Position numbers and translations under genes: made by a program | The notes under the pieces: model-generated | What the model saw: only the letters and a program-made list of their open reading frames with translations | Databases searched by the model: none | What the model was told of the DNA's origin: nothing | Shown: positions 33,700-45,353 of the stretch, in pieces | How the letters are laid out: each line of letters begins with the position of its first letter | Position numbering within the stretch: position 1 is the stretch's first letter | From: Amanita rubescens | Taxonomy: Eukaryota > Basidiomycota > Agaricomycetes > Agaricales > Amanitaceae | Length of the DNA: 64,000 nucleotides | Direction: 5' to 3' | NCBI GenBank assembly: GCA_015039365.1 | Contig: WION01000201.1 | Span: 1 to 64,000 of the forward strand

Positions 33700-35070
33700 A
33701 ACCTCTCTTTAAACCTAAAGTTTTCTCCTGTGCTGACAAAACCTTTATTGTGCCAACAGATTTTGCAATTTTCATCAACAGTTAATGTGCATGGCATAAG
33801 TAAACCACCCAGATCTTCTAAATGGCCTTTAACTTCAACTAGAAAGGCCTTGGCATCGAACGCAGTCAACCATCTGCCTTCCTTTGTTGCCAAAGCATTG
33901 GCAGCCAATCCCATAGAGGTATATTGTCCAAACTCATCTGTTTCTTCATTTAACTCACTTGGGGTCCCACCTCCAAGTTTTTCCATGCCAATGATGACAA
34001 CTGCACCTGGAATGTGTCACCATCCATTTTAACTTCAACAGTTACCAAGTGAATTCCAATAGCCGACATCCAAGCTGTTGCAGCTCTCAAAGACAAACAC
34101 TTCCTCAAATGTCTTCAGTAGGTTCTCAACAACAGTTCCAATTGGTTCCTCAGCCAATTGATAACTGCACCTGCATCCTTCACATCTGCCACATTTGGTG
34201 CCTCACCAGGGTCACATTCCCTCAAGATCTCCACAGAGTCAACATGTCCAAGTTGATAGTAATGGCTCCAGCAGCTAACATAGACATCCCTCCAGCATTA
34301 TTCAAATCTTCATCCAACAGAGGAGCGCTTATGTCTGGATTCCTCAACCTCAACCTCAACCTCCTCCACCTTGACCTCTTGGAGTTAATGGAGTCTGAGT
34401 CACTTAAATCTTCTTCAAATGGAGCAGTGCTCACGTCTGGATCCCTCAATTTCAACCTTGACCTAGATCTCTTGCAGCTAGTTGAGTGGGAATGACCAGG
34501 TACATTCCCATTGTCATCATCAGATTCTAATTGACACATTCCAACAGAACATTCCTCATCATCAGAATCTGTATCAGGACTGGGCCAGGCATCACACTTC
34601 CCTCAGCCCAACAAATGCCTGGTTTCCTCCATTTTTAATTTTGAGACTTTCGACCATGACCTCCAGACCATGCCTCAGACTCTTCATCAAGAACTTTTGC
34701 CAGGGTAGTATCTGTATCACCTTCCATTCCCTTTGAAACTGATTTCTTTTCAGCCTTGTGCCTATCCCATTCCTCAACAGTAATATCCATCAATGACTTG
34801 ATGCTAAATCCGTACCCAGGAACCCAGATAACTTGGACAGAACAAAGTTGATAATGAGCAACTGATAACCATTGTTGCTGAGGGGCTGACAAAACAGCAG
34901 GGGGTGGGTAATGTACCCAAGGGATGCAACCGTTTCAGGCTTGCTTGTCACAATTTGGGCACAAGGCGCTGGTGTCATGCATGACACAGCTGTCTAATGC
35001 ATGCGCAAGGCTCTTCTGAGCCTCCCAAGCCCAATCTACCCTTGTGTCATCGCTCTGAGCACTCATGTAT
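33700..35070 (-). pseudogene. unidentified spliced gene relic
   Basis: A start near 35068 encodes MSAQSDDTRVDWAWEAQKSL, then CPNCDKQA and a TGA. The same frame then reads APQQQWLSVAHYQLCSVQVIW...SLMDITVEEWDRHKAEKK (34892 leftward). Further left is an acidic, Ser/Asp-rich piece with two near-identical ~25-residue repeats (KRSRSRLKLRDPDVS and RRLRLRLRNPDIS, 34460-34310). Then comes a frame with ILRECDPGEAPNVADVKDAGAVINWLRNQ, a likely intron GTAACTG...TTCCAG near 34050-34007, and finally MEKLGGGTPSELNEETDEFG (33986-33690). No family recognised. It is interrupted on its left by the Harbinger right end. The TGA codons suggest decay. Confidence 0.4.
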
Positions 35071-35199
35071 GTTCCCCAGATGCTATCATGATGAAGAGTG
35101 ATGGGTCAGAGAGCAAAGCAGGTGAGGGGGGCTCAAACAACGACTCAGACTATGCGGACTATTGAGTCTTGTGCAATGTATTACAACATATTACAATCA

Positions 35200-36690
35200 T
35201 TTATAACCAACTACAACTGCCTTTCGCTCCCACAATGGCTTACATAATGTTGCAATGAATTGTGAAGAGTTACTAGATTTCCACCTTTTTGTTGATGACC
35301 CAGTGTTCTTTGCCCCAGCTAACAATTTGAATAGGGGTAACACTAAGTGGTGATGGAACAATGCACAAGAATATCAATTACCAGTTGCATCATGTTACAT
35401 ATGCACTTCCTGGCAGCAAGCCCATCACCTGGTTTGAGGGAGTATTACATGAAGCCAACTATACAAGCGAAACCCAGCCAAGGCTGGCAATCTCATGTCT
35501 CATCATTGTATGGATCCTTTAATGACATCAAGTCATGTCAGCACAAAGCTGACCCTCAGGCTTTTCCTGTTAAAGTGAAGGGAATGCTTACCAATCATTC
35601 TGAAGACCAGAAGAAGCTAGCCCGTATCATTGAGGAATGGAAACATGTCTCTGAATGGGAACTACAGGGAGAGGAAGCTTTATCAGTACTACCACCAAAT
35701 GATTTATTACCTCACCTTGCCATAATTAATGATGGACAATCTCATGCAGGTGGCAGGAGGGCTGTCAGGATGGGATTCGCTTCCTGTTGAGAGAAAGAAG
35801 GTCCTTGGGGATGAAGCCTTATGGCAACTGCAGATCACTGTCCGCGAGCTTGCCTTTGTACAGCTGTCAGATGTGGACAGGAGCGCAATTGACTAGCATG
35901 GTGGGCAAGCAATGCCATTGAAGGTCCCATACTTCTAATGAACAAAGATAATGCTGCCACTGCTGCCAACACCACTGCTTCTGACAACTCAAAGGCAAAA
36001 AAGAATGTATTGTCAACATATCAGCACAAGGAGCTCAAAAGGTCCTTGACCTTGCCAGTGCTGTATTTCAGCACAAAGACAGCAAGAAGGGCCAACAGAA
36101 TTCCCTTCTTTACCACATGGAGAGCAAACTTGGGTTCAGAATCCAATGACCTGATATTAGTAATACACAATACCACAGCCATGGTGATGTAGCATCCGAG
36201 TTCCTGGTTCACAAGCAATTGTATAGGAAGAGATTATTTGTTTCACAGCATACAATCAATGTATTACTCACCTGTACCTGCGAACAGTACATAATAATGA
36301 ATCCAATATCTTAGACCTAGGTCCAGTCCATGCAAACCTAATTGCTCACATCCGCAAGCTTCTGAGTGATGTCAATCTTATCATTGGACCATCTGCAACA
36401 TACAAAAGGGCTACCATGGATGGAAAGCTGTTTAGTTGTCCAGAGGCAATGTACGCCATCCAGCAGATTGCTAATGGTACCATGACCTATCCCCCCATCT
36501 ACAACAACTCCTTGTTGCATTTCTCGAAGGTGCGATGGAGACATGGATCCAGTTTTCATCCAAGTTTGCAAGTGGGGCTAAGATTGACAAGGCAACAGCT
36601 ACTCAGTGGCAATCAGCATTCATGAAAACCACTAATGATGATAATGAAGGCACATTAGGGACTGTGCACACCTCTTTACATTGTGCTACT
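35200..36690 (+). pseudogene. unidentified coding relic
   Basis: Short open segments in changing frames (35347-35790, 35780-35930, 35938-36192, 36350-36620) have protein-like composition, for example DWDSLPVERKKVLGDEALWQLQ and DVNLIIGPSATYKRATMDGK. Their order suggests one decayed protein on the plus strand. I cannot name the family. It ends at a TAGTG MITE end (36694). Confidence 0.3.
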
Positions 36691-36693
36691 CCC

Positions 36694-36875
36694 TAGTGTT
36701 TCCAGGTCCAGTTGTGACTGTTTGAAAAGACTGGCAACCAGACCAGACCAGTGGTCCTGGTCTTGCTTTGCAAAATATAAAAGACTGGTTTACTAAGACT
36801 GGTTGTAACTGGTTCCAACCAGTCTTTTACTGGTCTTAACTTGGTCTTGACTAATCTCATGTGCATGCACGATGG
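36694..36875. mobile_element. TAGTG-type MITE fragment
   Basis: It begins TAGTGTTTCCAGGTCCAG and is followed by ACTGGT/ACCAGT-rich palindromic words like the other hAT-like MITEs here. The right end is cut off by repeat R copy 1. Confidence 0.55.
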
Positions 36876-37210
36876 TGTTAAAAATGCGCCAAGTGTTGTT
36901 GCAACTGACTACAAATGTTGTAGTAGTTGTCTAGCCCTCTGATAGACTTGATACATGCTTTAGACGTTCACAAATGCAGTCTATGATAGTTGATAGCAGT
37001 TATATCAAGTCTATATCCAAGTGTAGGTACTGTAGTTCCCTACATGTAAGGAAACCTGGCCTGTTTGGTTCTATTTACTACCTATCCCATCAGGTGTGAG
37101 TTTAGGTGTCCACTATATCGCATTTTGTCCACAGACACAACTGCTACACCTATAAACTAACTCATTATAAACAAAACAAAGAATATAGTATAGTAACACT
37201 AAATATAAAG
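36876..37210 (+). repeat. family R repeat, copy 1 (335 bp)
   Basis: It runs from TGTTAAAAATGCGCCAAG to AACACTAAATATAAAG. Near-identical copies lie at 40500-40828, 59172-59422 (inverted, 3'-truncated) and 59995-60319. The TGTT...AACA segment inside would suit a solo LTR, but all full copies share about 12 further bases and no target duplication is visible. The class is undecided. Confidence 0.8.
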
Positions 37211-38619
37211 GATTTGAGTGATATCTGATGTTTAATCACTCAATATTCAACAATATGTACATATACTATGGCTCAATGTTAACTTTGGCTTTATTTTTCT
37301 ATTTAAGCTTGGCTTGAATTCTTCCCTGCCAATAGGAAGCAGCATGGTGGTCCTGCAGTAGGTGAGCATGGATTCAGTTTATTTCTCTTTTATTGACTGT
37401 GTACAGTTGAGTACTGTTAATGTTCACATTTAGTAATGATCTTAAGGAAGTATGAAGGAGGCATATTGAAATAGATGTGGGGTGAAAGTGACATGTACCC
37501 ATGTGAAATTACTAATTGAGGTGATAGTTAAGTTATGAGATTTGAACATCACTAATAAATAAGGCATCAACCATGAGTGAGATCAGTTACCACGTTTCTG
37601 AGGCAAGACATGTGTGGAGCATGGCAGTGACAGAGCAGTGAGTGAGATTTAGCTGTGAACTACTAACTCAGCACTGTGAATAATAAATTTGGTACAGGTA
37701 CATCCATTGGGGCAGAACTCAGTCATTTTTCTCCACATTTTTACATATAATACTATACTTTGCATGAATAGCAATTGAGGCTAATTAATACTAGTTTTCA
37801 TTGGGGTTGACTCCTGCCTACTACAAAGGAACAGGGTATCTTGCAAATCCCTTCATCCGAAACCCCTCAGGTTTTTTCTCCAGAGTCTTTAAACTGTGTT
37901 CAGGGCAAAAGAACACAAACCCAATTCTGCCTGGAGTAATCAGGGCTCTTCCAGTTTTGTTACCCAATTTGTTAAAGGAAGTACAAGGGAAGAGATCCTA
38001 AGGTACAGATATATGAGATCTGTTCATAAATTGAAAGGGAATAGAAATGAAAGACTTACCTTTTTCTTTTGGGCTTGTTGAATCCATTGATGATGCTTTT
38101 CTGATTTGTTGACCTCTGGTGGCAGTTTAGAAAACAAGAACTGAGTGTGTTGAGATGGTAAGATATTAGCATTTGTTCCTGTAAATAAATTCTTTATATA
38201 ATGGAAGGCACACAATGTGATCCTGTGAGTATCCATCCCACCAATGCATGACATGTCACAAAGCATAAAGGTATGGCAAGCAGTCTTGAATTCAGTTAGA
38301 TACAAGGCCTCTCCTTGCATGCTTGCTCCCTTGACACAAATCCCAGATGATGTGGATCTGATTTGTCAAATGGAAAACACTTTAGAATGTTTGGCTCTCC
38401 TATTAGCAGAGACAAGAGGTTTTCTCTGTCTCAAGGGTTTTCAATTTACCAAGCCCAACAGTTGCTGCAGTCACACGTTAGTCCAACATAAGCAGTTCAA
38501 AGCAAAATGATAGTTTGGAGAGGTCCCACAATGATTGCCAAGTTTCTACTAGAGTTCAGAGTATTCCCAAGCCAGAACATGAAACTCTGTTTTGACTATA
38601 CTAAGCTCTCAGATGTGAG
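37211..38619. other. gene-free stretch
   Basis: Nothing I can support as a gene. Positions 37204-37251 recur inverted at 44961-45006. A minus-strand frame at 38320-38024 has a CDMSCIGGMDTHRITLCAFHY-like Cys/His segment, but without context it is not callable. Confidence 0.4.
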
Positions 38620-39446
38620 TAGTGTTTACAGGTCAGGTCACAATAACCAGAAAATAACTGTAACCTGACCTAACCACTACCAGTTATAACCTGACCATCG
38701 GTCACAGTTATACCAGTCAGTGATCAGTTACAGTTACAGTTATGGCAAATGGCCCAATTGGTATAACTGGTCTATAACTGGTCATGACTGGTCATGACCG
38801 GTTATGATGACCAACTTGAAATGGGTTATTTGTTGTGAACTACACTGTCTATATTATCTTGAATTACCCTATGTCTTGAGCTCTAAAAATGATACAACTC
38901 CAACTTACCCATGTATTTAAAAAGAAATTTTGAAAAAGATGACTACATGACCACTATACCTCCCAATTCTCTACCTCACAATCTTCAGAGAAATAGCAAA
39001 ATACTCTGCCAATAATGACACTGCAATTGGCAGAGCATTTTCTATTTTTATTTTGCAGATTATCATATACATGCCACCACCAACCATCAGAAAAAATAGC
39101 AAAATGCTCTGCCAATGACAACACTGCAATTAGTGGAGCATTTTCTATGTCTATTTGCAAACTATCCTATACATACATGCCACTAACCCTCAGAAAGAAT
39201 AGCAAAATACTCTGCTGGTGATGAGACTGAAATTGGTGGAGCATTTTCAATTTCTATTTGCAGATTTTTAACTGGTCATCTTCTAACCAGTTATAACTGG
39301 TTATGCAGGGTTAACCTGACCAGTTGTGACCGGTTACAACTGTCAGGTTATGTTACTAGGTTTAGGGGTCATTCAATAACTGGTTACAGTCACAGTTATT
39401 CAAAATTTGGGCAAATAACCTAACCTGACCTGACCTGTAAACACTA
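38620..39446. mobile_element. TAGTG-type (hAT-like) MITE, 827 bp
   Basis: Ends are TAGTGTTTACAGGTCAGGTCA (38620) and TGACCTGACCTGTAAACACTA (to 39446), a perfect 21-bp inverted pair. Subterminal zones are packed with AACTGGT/ACCAGTT words. The centre holds three tandem ~102-bp units (38987-39275). I do not see a matching 8-bp target duplication (GATGTGAG and ATCTCGAT flank it), so one side may be rearranged. Confidence 0.8.
38987..39275. repeat. three tandem ~102-bp hairpin units inside the MITE
   Basis: Units start at 38987, 39089 and 39192. Each has AATAGCAAAATRCTCTGC, a short loop, GGAGCATTTTC and a TTTGCAGATTATC-like tail, so the CTCTGCC and GGCAGAG (or GTGGAG) arms can pair. The layout parallels the TACTCCGCCC hairpins of family D. 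Confidence 0.7.
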
Positions 39447-39527
39447 ATCTCGATCTCCTTCTGCATCCAATGCTACGAGAAAAGATGAGAACGAAGAATA
39501 CCAATGTAAAAAAATGACTAACTGCTT

Positions 39528-40499
39528 TCATTTCTGCACCAAGATTGTTCCATAATCCTTATATGTCTCTGCGAGCCCATCTGGATTGCTTTGCAACCAA
39601 TTCCTTGCGCAAATGTTCCTGAAGCCAAATCTGTAAGCTTGTGTAAGTTACCATCAGAAGTTGTACCTCGCAGTCATTGACTTTTCAGGCACCGTGAGTT
39701 TCTTTCCCTTCCGAGCCTTTGTGCCTACTAATAGGCTGCATTAACTGATATACTCTGCATTGATCAAACTTTTACCTTTAGTTTTTTCGCCAGGTGACAC
39801 CTCCGGTAATTTTTTGTCACATCCTGGCCCAATGTTCGATGCTGATGAGGATTGTATGGCTACTGCTGCCAAGGTTTTCAATTGCTGGAACGGCACATCG
39901 AGAGTGAAAGGGTCGGATGCCAGATCAGGGTCTGTTCCTGGTGTGTTGTTGCCGGCTGGACTTGGAGGTGTGCCTGGTGTGTTGCCGGCCGGGGCAGTGT
40001 CACTGGTTGAATTTACTACTGGTGCATCATTAGCTGGAGATCCAGGTGCTGGGGCAGGAGGCACATTGCTGGTTGGAGACCCAGGTGCTGGGGATGCATC
40101 TGATTCCTGCGCATCGTTAACAGTGGGAGGCGTGTCACTGGTTGGAGATGTACTAATGGTATGACAATGAGTCAAGTAGTAAAAGAAGTAGAAGGGCCTA
40201 CATTGGATTCTTGGTGACTTTCAGCTTCTTGGTGGGTACAGGTGCTTCTGACTCATGACAGGGATGTTTCTTGGGTGTGGAAGTGTCAGCACTGTCAGCA
40301 TTGATGTTCGAAGAGCCAGGGTCAGTGGCAGCCATGGCAACAGCATCATCGGGAGAGGGCCTGTGGCCATGGGTTTCTTGGCCCTCTGAGTCTTCACCAT
40401 TGTTGCCATCACCCACTTCTCTCTCTTTCTTTGCTTTCTTCGACTTTGCACCCAGCTTGCCTCTCCAGTGCGAATACCACCTCGAAAGGTGTTAAAAAT
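39528..40499 (-). pseudogene. 3' exons of an unidentified spliced gene, 5' end cut by repeat R
   Basis: Reading leftward, exon pieces 40499-40202, 40152-39776, 39727-39667 and 39630-39528 join in frame over GT-AG introns of 49, 48 and 36 bases. The protein runs from WRGKLGAKSKKAKKERE (basic) through acidic and Pro/Ser/Thr/Ala-rich repeats (APGSPTSNVPP, APGSPANDAP) to a conserved-looking end RNICARNWLQSNPDGLAETY, stopping at 39528. The frame is clean with no stop, so this part could still be transcribed. At 40500 it is cut by R copy 2, which removes or displaces the 5' exons. The family is unknown to me. The 36-base intron is unusually short. Confidence 0.5.
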
Positions 40500-40828
40500 G
40501 CGCCAAGTGTAGTTACAACTCACTACAAATGTTGTAGTAGTTGTCTAGCCCTCTGATAGACTCAATACACGCTTTAGACATTCACAAATGCGGTCTATAA
40601 CAATTGATAGCAGTGATATTAAGTCTATATCCAAGTGTAGGTACTGACTGTAGTTCCCTACATGTAAGGAAACCTGGCCTGTTTGGTTCTATTTACTACC
40701 TATCCCATCAGGCATGAGTTTAGGTGTCCACTATATCGCGTTTTGTCCACAGACACAACTGCTACACCTATAAACTAGCTCATTATACACAAAATAAAGA
40801 ATATAGTATTGTAACACTAAATATAAAG
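40500..40828 (+). repeat. family R repeat, copy 2
   Basis: Same start TGTTAAAAATGCGCC and end CTAAATATAAAG as copy 1. It interrupts the spliced gene at 39528-40499. Confidence 0.8.
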
Positions 40829-41640
40829 CATGACCTAAAAAAGCTCTTGGGAAATGACAGCAACATGACGTACGTCACCACTTTTGTCAAGAAAACAAAA
40901 CAGATACCGTGGACGTTAAAACAAGACAAAAAACAGCCAACACAAAACAACCTGTTTAATGGATACACGACACGCGAACAGAGGGGCAACAGATGCCTAG
41001 CACCAAGGGAACACAATGGCCAAAACAACAACAGACATGCGGTGGGAGATGAAGCTTGAAGAGTAGAAGGGGAATGGGGAACATATGGCAGAGGAGACAT
41101 ATGCAGTTGGATAGTAATGCACAACAGAGGTGGTGGGAGGGCCCCAGGGCAAGGTGGGAGGGAAGGGATCGAGAGGGAAGATGGGGTGGGTGAGACAGAG
41201 CGGGGATGCGCTGCTGGCGGGGGACAGGGACGAAGTGGTGGAAGGTGAGGCAAGGTGAGACGAGGCAGAGCGGGAGCAGGGTGATAAAAGGCGGGGCAAG
41301 GCAATGATGAACAAAGCACAGTGAGTGTGCACTTCTACCATCTAACCACACAACCTCTCGTCGTATGTTGTACATGATGATGTTGTTGATAACTTCTCCA
41401 TGTTTGTCTTCAAGATAGTAATAGTGCTGGGGGACCGCGTTGCTAACCCGGCTGTGGTCTGTCAGAACCAGTTTTCACTGGGCATTAGGTCCAGTTCCCG
41501 GGATGACGTGTAACTGAAGTCTGTTCGAACTTCACAGTTTTGCTCATAATGATTCTCAAGCTCGTAGTATATAGTTTTCATTTGTTTTTGAGAAGTATGA
41601 TATCCCTTCTCCTTCTGAGGAAGGAGCAATGAGGAATACC
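40829..41640. other. gene-free stretch, purine-rich
   Basis: About 41040-41300 is strongly G/A-rich on the plus strand. Minus-strand ORFs there are Pro/Ser/Leu low-complexity artefacts of that composition. No gene is supported. Confidence 0.45.
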
Positions 41641-42530
41641 TTGTTGTACTGGAGGTTCATTCTCAGGTGTGGAGGAGACTCCAGGTTCTGGGAGTCTCCA
41701 GGGGTCATATAGCTTATTTTGGGTTCGCTCTAAGTGGTTGTAGAACAAGTAGCTTCTTTGTAAATTTGATATAGCTTGGACTGTGTCACAAGCATCGTTT
41801 CAGGTTTCTGGAGTCCGGAACATGAGATGGAGGTTCTAGAGAACCTCCAGGGGTATTGGGGTAATTGTAGAACACTTTCTTGGTGTTGTTGAATGGGTAG
41901 ATAGTGTTGAATGAGATTTCTGGTTGAAATCTTCCAAATGGGAAGATTGGCATGGTTGTACTTGTGAAGTGCAAAAAAGTGTAACAATCCTTACTTATTT
42001 GGAATCTAATAAGATTCCAACTTATTCACCCCTTGCATCTTGCACTGAATCAATGTATAATTGTTGACGAAGAAGACAGGTCTACACGAGAGCGTGTCCA
42101 CAGCATGAGCAGGTGCAATAGCTTACCTATTGCGATATGATCTTAGCACTACCCTTCGGCGTAGTAGTGATAGTAAGAGGAAGAGAATGGATTGTCCTAT
42201 TCTACGATACAGGACAGGTTTATATACTAAGAGAGAACAAATATGTGTCTACATATGTGTAAGCGTATAGTATAGATGAGAAGATATGGCGTGCTAAGCA
42301 CACCATAAGGTGTGATCATGAGTCTATCATGATGTCACCATGATATCATAATGAAGTCATTATGATGTCATCTCTATGTCATACATAAAGGATGACGCGA
42401 GCGATATGAGTAATATTGATTGTAGTCAATCAGTAGTTAATCATTCTATAAATATAATTCTATATTTAACAATTGTGACCATGCAGTGATGTGAGTGGGG
42501 TAAAGTAAGTAAGAGTAAGTATGATTTTTG
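41640..42530 (+). repeat. LTR relic of the 5551-6155 family, inverted, with solo LTR inside
   Basis: It shares ordered blocks with the reverse complement of 5551-6155: GGTTCGCT, GTTGTAGAAC, GATATAGCTTGGAC, GGAGGTTCTAGAGAACCTCC, GTGCAAAAAAGTGTAACA and CTTGCACTGAATCAA. It is split at 42064 by a copia solo LTR and resumes at 42472. The outer limits are approximate. Confidence 0.65.
42065..42471 (-). repeat. solo LTR of the 50071-58172 copia family
   Basis: 407 bp, TGACGAAGAAGACAG...TATTTAACA, same length as both LTRs of the full element, with about four or five substitutions by eye. Flanked by ATTGT on both sides (42060-42064 and 42472-42476), a 5-bp target duplication. It formed by recombination between the LTRs of an earlier full insertion. 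Confidence 0.93.
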
Positions 42531-43334
42531 GTTTGCTATGTTCCACAGTGTTCTAGATGGGATGCAGGTGCATAGTGTGGGTGAGCCCCGAAGGGGCTCT
42601 GGCAAGCTGAGAATGGGGGCATGTCGAACATCGTGGGAGGGCAGCAGGACATTGCATGATGTCCTCGGTGATGCAACTGCTCGATGATGTGATGTCCTGC
42701 ATTCACAACTGCCCAGTCATGAAAGCGCAAGGGAGTGGACAGTGGGGTGAAAGACGATGATGAGCTCGCAGGCTCGTCTTCTCAACTGGTGCGTGTATGC
42801 GACATGGACGTGGTGCAGAAGCAAGCTGCGCTGACTGCATCCACATGACTCTCACCAAAGATCTGCATCAAGCGCTCTTGTACCTCACTCACTTGACTTA
42901 TCACTCTTTGGTTTGCTATGTTCCATGGTGTTCTAGATGGGATGCAGGTGCATAGTGTGGGCAAGCCCTGAAGGGGCTCCAGCAAGCTGAGAATGGGGGC
43001 ATGTCGAGCATTGTCCCCAAGGCAGTAGGAGTGAAGTGACACATGATGCTTGCATTGTCCCCAATCTGTTAGTCAGTGAGCTCCCGGATCAATGCGTCTC
43101 ACACTCACTTGGTGGTCAACAATGTCGTGTAAGACATACTGGGGCAGGATAACCTGCCCGCTAGTGACCGGGGTGTCAAGGCTGCTGGTTGTGGCTGATG
43201 TGGTTGGGAACCTTGGGGCCACATTGGCCTGAAGGCATTACAGTACATCGGTACCTATTATGGGTGATGCGTCCCGCATCTGGTGTGGTACATGCCATGT
43301 TGCAATGCATGGCATTGAGATGCACGCTATGGGT

Positions 43335-43429
43335 GATGCAGATAGGTCCCGTGATGTGGGCGATGCAGGTAGGTCCCATGACGTGGGCAATGCAGATAGG
43401 TCCCATGATGTGGGCGATGCAGATAGGTC
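43335..43429. repeat. 27-bp minisatellite, about 3.5 units
   Basis: Units GATGCAGATAGGTCCCRTGA plus TGTGGGC start at 43335, 43362, 43389 and 43416. The last is cut by the TAGTG MITE at 43430. Confidence 0.85.
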
Positions 43430-43614
43430 TAGTGTTTCTATTTCCAGTCTCTCAGGACCGAAAAAGACCAGAACTGGACCGGACCAGGACTGATTTGGAC
43501 CGGACTGCAGTCTCAGGTCTTAGGAGGTCCAAGGGCAGTCCGGTTCCGGTCTTTTTAAATTTTTAAAATCAAAAAAACCGCAAAAGACCAGTCTAGACCG
43601 GTCCTAGACCACTA
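43430..43614. mobile_element. short TAGTG-type MITE (185 bp)
   Basis: It starts TAGTGTTTCTATTTCCAGTC, ends GACCGGTCCTAGACCACTA, and is rich in GGACCGG/CCGGTCC. The terminal inverted repeat is weak beyond TAGTG...CACTA and no 8-bp duplication is seen, so boundaries are tentative. Confidence 0.5.
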
Positions 43615-44524
43615 ATTGTCACATGTGACCAACACAGTCATGTTCTCCTATATTTTAGCTTTTTTTTGAGTATTGAAACATAAAAAACGGTTGAGATTTG
43701 AGTTCACAGTAGTAAAGTTTGTCAAAAGTTATATATAACATGTGAATTTTGAAATCATCTGTTGTTGCAACACTCCAGGTAAGGTATTCTGAAATTAACT
43801 AATCTAGGTATGCTCTAGTACATCCAATGGAACATAGTTGAACAGTGGGAGGGTGAGGGTCAGCAACACTGGGCTTCATTCTCTCTTTGGTGATCTCTTT
43901 GGCAATCTCTTTGGCAATGTTTGGCAGTCTCCTGGCATCATTAAAAATGGTTTAATGTGGCTTATCTGGAGTGCAACTGGGTGTGAGATGATGTGAGGGG
44001 GTGGAGTGGGGTCTAATGGGACAAGCTGAGCAGTGGGAGGGTGAGGGTCAGCAACACTGGGCTTCATTCTCTCTTTGGTGATCTCTTTGGCAATCTCTAG
44101 TGAAAGACGATGATGAGCTTGCAGGCTTGTCTTCTCAACTGGTGCGTGTATGTGACATGGACGCGGTGTGGAAGCTACAAACAGTATGGGTCCAGAGTCC
44201 AGATGACACCTACACCGACCATAGATTCTCAAGCCCAAGTACACATCTGGCATCAACCGCTCCTGTATCTGTATCCTTGTGCAGAGAACGGGTGAGTGTA
44301 ATTCACTCATGTTGAAGTTCTCTCTGTTGATGCAATCTCAAGCATTCTTTCTCACTGCTGCCCTGGCTACAAATGGTATGGGTCCAGAGTCCAAACAACA
44401 CAGTGCACCCATGCTGACCATAGATTCTCAAGCCCAACTACACGAGTTTTGTATCTACATTACATGCCTTTCAATTGTACCAAAATATATGGAATTAAAC
44501 ATGAATTTAACATATCGCTAGACA

Positions 44525-44920
44525 TGAGTGTCATCTGTCAGCTCATCTACCTTAGTAAACATATTAACAGCTTTCTCCCAACATTGCATCTGCTTGGACT
44601 CATGCTCATTTATCAACATCTTTGCCAGCTTATCCTTCTCCATCATATAGCTGTTGTTCACCCAATGAAAAAGCCCCCCCCCACTGCATACTGGACAATA
44701 GAGAACTGTGTTTCTCCATGCAGAATGGGCTATTGGAATGAAGTATGAGCGCAGAGGGAATGAGAACCATAGATCCTGCAGGAAAGTTGATTACCAAGCC
44801 TAAGTCCCATAGAACAAGATGTCTGCCTTTTTTGGTGTTAAAGTGACCCAGCAGCATTATAGAACACCACCACTGTGCTAAGTTCCCATCATCGGTATGT
44901 GGGGAAGATGTAGACTGCAA
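44525..44920 (-). pseudogene. TET/JBP-like 2-oxoglutarate Fe(II) dioxygenase relic, C-terminal half
   Basis: Reading leftward: HTDDGNLAQWW (an HxD iron-binding pair), then GRHLVLWDLGLVINFPAGSM, LIPSALILHSN (the distal His), then after a frameshift near 44725, FSIVQYAVGGGFFHWVNNSY and a helical tail ending DELTDDTHV near 44525. The HLVLWDL...FPPGS...IPSA...HSN...GGLFRWV pattern is the one I know from the large basidiomycete TET/JBP-related families, which oxidise 5-methylcytosine and are often carried by KDZ transposons. The N-terminal half is absent here. The shift and isolation make it a pseudogene. Confidence 0.6.
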
Positions 44921-45353
44921 GCCCAGATTGACAGATTGACAGGGAAAGACCCCTAACTGTGTTGAATATTGAGTGATTAAACATCAGATATCACTCAAAT
45001 CCTTTATTAGGCTTTCCAAGTTAGGTTAAGTTAAGTTGTGCAGCCCTAATCATTGGCCACGACCGTGACTGAACCGGTTGCAGAATTTCTTTAATTTGCC
45101 ACAACTGTGTGACTGTGACCAATATGATCGGTCATATTTGGTCATGAGCTGGGGGTTGGCGTTCGTGACTGGTTACGATGTGTCACTTCCAACAATCCTG
45201 ATGCTGTGATCAGCAGAGTATTTTCTACTTTTATTGTAGATTATCCTGATATGTCACCATCCCAATATTCAAAAAAATAGGAAAATACTCCGCCCATCCC
45301 AATGGTGTGATTAGCGGAGTATTTTTCTACCTTTATTGTGGATTATCCCAATA

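Larger units (their letters stand above)
42530..44170. repeat. field of dispersed segmental duplications
   Basis: Pairs of direct copies are 42530-42640 with 42910-43020 (GTTTGCTATGTTCCA...GGGGGCATGTCGA), 42747-42815 with 44101-44170 (GTGAAAGACGATGATGAG), and 43843-43910 with 44031-44098 (CAGTGGGAGGGTGAGGGTC). A further pair is near 44183 and 44374 (TATGGGTCCAGAGTCCA). The order is scrambled and no gene is supported. Confidence 0.7.

Noticed and set aside
38620..39446. 8-bp target duplication for this MITE
   Set aside because: The flanks GATGTGAG and ATCTCGAT do not match, so none is claimed although the ends are perfect.
36876..40828. R copies 1 and 2 as LTRs of one 4-kb element
   Set aside because: Same orientation, but the flanks show no target duplication, no primer site follows copy 1, and a separate MITE and spliced gene lie between them.
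40783..41375. Minus-strand ORFs of 114-178 codons rich in Pro, Ser and Leu
   Set aside because: They are by-products of a purine-rich tract on the plus strand; three overlapping frames are equally open and none has a motif.
43260..43493. ORF with repeated DVGDAxRSHDVG units as a repeat protein gene
   Set aside because: It is the 27-bp minisatellite read in frame, without start context or conserved flank.
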